Shown here: piece after piece, positions 11,988-12,709 of the stretch | Layout of the letters: each line of letters starts with the position of its first letter | How positions within the stretch are numbered: the first letter of the stretch is position 1 | Assembly: GCA_017998735.1 (NCBI GenBank) | Contig: JAGOCN010000018.1 | Location: 1-12,709, forward strand | DNA from: Giesbergeria sp. | GTDB lineage: Bacteria; Pseudomonadota; Gammaproteobacteria; Burkholderiales; Burkholderiaceae_C | Length of the DNA: 12,709 bases | Direction: 5' to 3' | Translations under genes and position numbers: made by a program | The notes under the pieces: generated by a model | What the model was told of the DNA's origin: nothing | Database searches by the model: none | The model's input: only the letters and a program-made list of their open reading frames with translations

Positions 11988-12709
11988 ATGACTTCTGCCA
12001 CCACCGCCCTCCCGGATTCCGCCACCGGCATTCCTGCGCCCGCCGGTGCGCCCGCCTCTGCCGCCACTGAAACCACCGCCGCGCAGCAGTTTGACTTTGG
12101 CGTGGGCGGCATGACCTGCGCCAGCTGCACCGGGCGCGTGGAGCGTGCGCTGCGCAAGGTGCCGGGCGTGCAGGACGCCACCGTCAACTTGGCCACCGAG
12201 TCGGTGCGCGTGCAGTTTGCCGTGCCGGACGGCGCCGATATGGCGGCGGGCGAAGCCACGCTGCGCCGGGCGGTGCGCAATGCCGGCTACGAACCCTTGA
12301 CCGCCGAAGCCAGCGCAGCGCGCGAAGAAGACACCTCGCCCTGGGCCGGTTTCATGCCGGTGGCGATCGGTTTGGCGCTGTCGGCGCCGCTGGTGTTGCC
12401 GATGTTTGGCGACCTGTTGGGCCAGCACTGGATGCTGCCGGCCTGGGCGCAGTTTTTGCTGGCCACGCCGGTGCAGTTCATTCTGGGGGCGCGCTTTTAC
12501 AAGGCCGGCTGGGCAGCGGCCAGGGCGCTGACCGGCAACATGGACCTGCTGGTGGCCATTGGCACCAGCGCCGGCTGGGGCTTGTCGATGTGGCTGTGGC
12601 TGACGGCCGCGCCGGGCACCGTGCCGCACCTGTACTTTGAAGCGTCTGCCGTGGTGATCACGCTGGTGCTGCTGGGCAAATGGCTGGAAGCCCGCGCCAA
12701 GCACCAGAC
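11988..12709 (+). CDS. copA: Copper-translocating P-type (P1B-1) ATPase, N-terminal part
   Basis: 240 residues are visible before the window ends, so the gene is cut by the window and not by mutation. An Ala/Thr/Pro-rich leader of about 33 residues precedes one heavy-metal-binding (HMA) domain with GMTCASC (41-47), whose two cysteines bind Cu(I). Hydrophobic segments at about 119-140, 150-168, 184-206 and 215-232 fit the first transmembrane helices, with the family-typical GNMDLLVAIGTSAGW block. The CPC, TGE and DKTGT motifs lie beyond the window. The protein exports Cu(I) (or Ag(I)) from cytoplasm to periplasm. The CueR-type promoter immediately upstream supports copper specificity. There is no Shine-Dalgarno sequence and the predicted mRNA start is at the ATG, so it may be leaderless. 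cueR is not in the window. Confidence 0.93.
   Translation, partial: MTSATTALPDSATGIPAPAGAPASAATETTAAQQFDFGVGGMTCASCTGRVERALRKVPGVQDATVNLATESVRVQFAVPDGADMAAGEATLRRAVRNAGYEPLTAEASAAREEDTSPWAGFMPVAIGLALSAPLVLPMFGDLLGQHWMLPAWAQFLLATPVQFILGARFYKAGWAAARALTGNMDLLVAIGTSAGWGLSMWLWLTAAPGTVPHLYFEASAVVITLVLLGKWLEARAKHQ

Noticed and set aside
11718..12704. 328-codon minus-strand frame opposite copA
   Set aside because: It is antisense to a clear P-type ATPase and ends inside repeat copy 4. Its GC-rich, His/Gln/Arg/Gly composition is typical of a shadow.
1..12709. CRISPR array, prophage, IS element, tRNA/rRNA genes or a defence system
   Set aside because: No regularly spaced direct repeats with unique spacers, no transposase or integrase, no cloverleaf or rRNA segment, and no defence-type domains were seen. 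The dispersed repeats are irregularly spaced and occur in both orientations.

Overview
The window is GC-rich chromosomal DNA that looks like a betaproteobacterium of the order Burkholderiales, most likely family Comamonadaceae (Acidovorax/Comamonas-like). The reasons are the protein content (AspA, SlyX, AroG-type DAHP synthase, a single-HMA CopA), the codon bias, and an intergenic repeat of a type I associate with that family. No database search was possible, so the family-level placement is inference.

Layout, left to right. Positions 1-92 hold the 5' end of a minus-strand gene that resembles a class I glutamine amidotransferase-like (peptidase C26) hydrolase. Divergent from it is a short HPF/RaiA ribosome-hibernation protein (279-635) followed by a strong intrinsic terminator (708-749). 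slyX (867-1091) then converges on aspA (minus, 1126-2529); the gap between their stop codons is almost exactly filled by three 11-bp tandem units. A gene-poor stretch (2530-3120) carries a long purine tract just upstream of aspA, a 9-bp hairpin and one copy of a dispersed repeat.

The next five genes are all on the minus strand: a small SDR oxidoreductase (3121-3816), a very large soluble sensor with several GAF and PAS domains and intact GGDEF and EAL domains (4080-8405), an AroG-type DAHP synthase (8744-9865), an NlpC/P60 lipoprotein (9914-10417) and a class I methyltransferase with an unusual C-terminal tail (10617-11441). The only tight spacing is DAHP synthase/NlpC (48 bp); the others are probably separate units.

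The right end starts a plus-strand copper-type P1B ATPase (copA, from 11988, cut by the window end). It is preceded by a near-textbook CueR/MerR-family promoter with a 19-bp spacer, placed so that the transcript should begin at or next to the start codon (a predicted leaderless mRNA).

A structured repeat of about 65 bp occurs five times in the intergenic spaces (695-760, 3013-3076, 3940-4004 on the minus strand, 11717-11780, 11842-11905). One copy forms the hpf terminator. The genes are mostly housekeeping or signalling functions with no single shared pathway. I see no phage, IS element, CRISPR array, tRNA or defence system. The most interesting features are the repeat family, the predicted leaderless copper-responsive promoter and the large c-di-GMP sensor.
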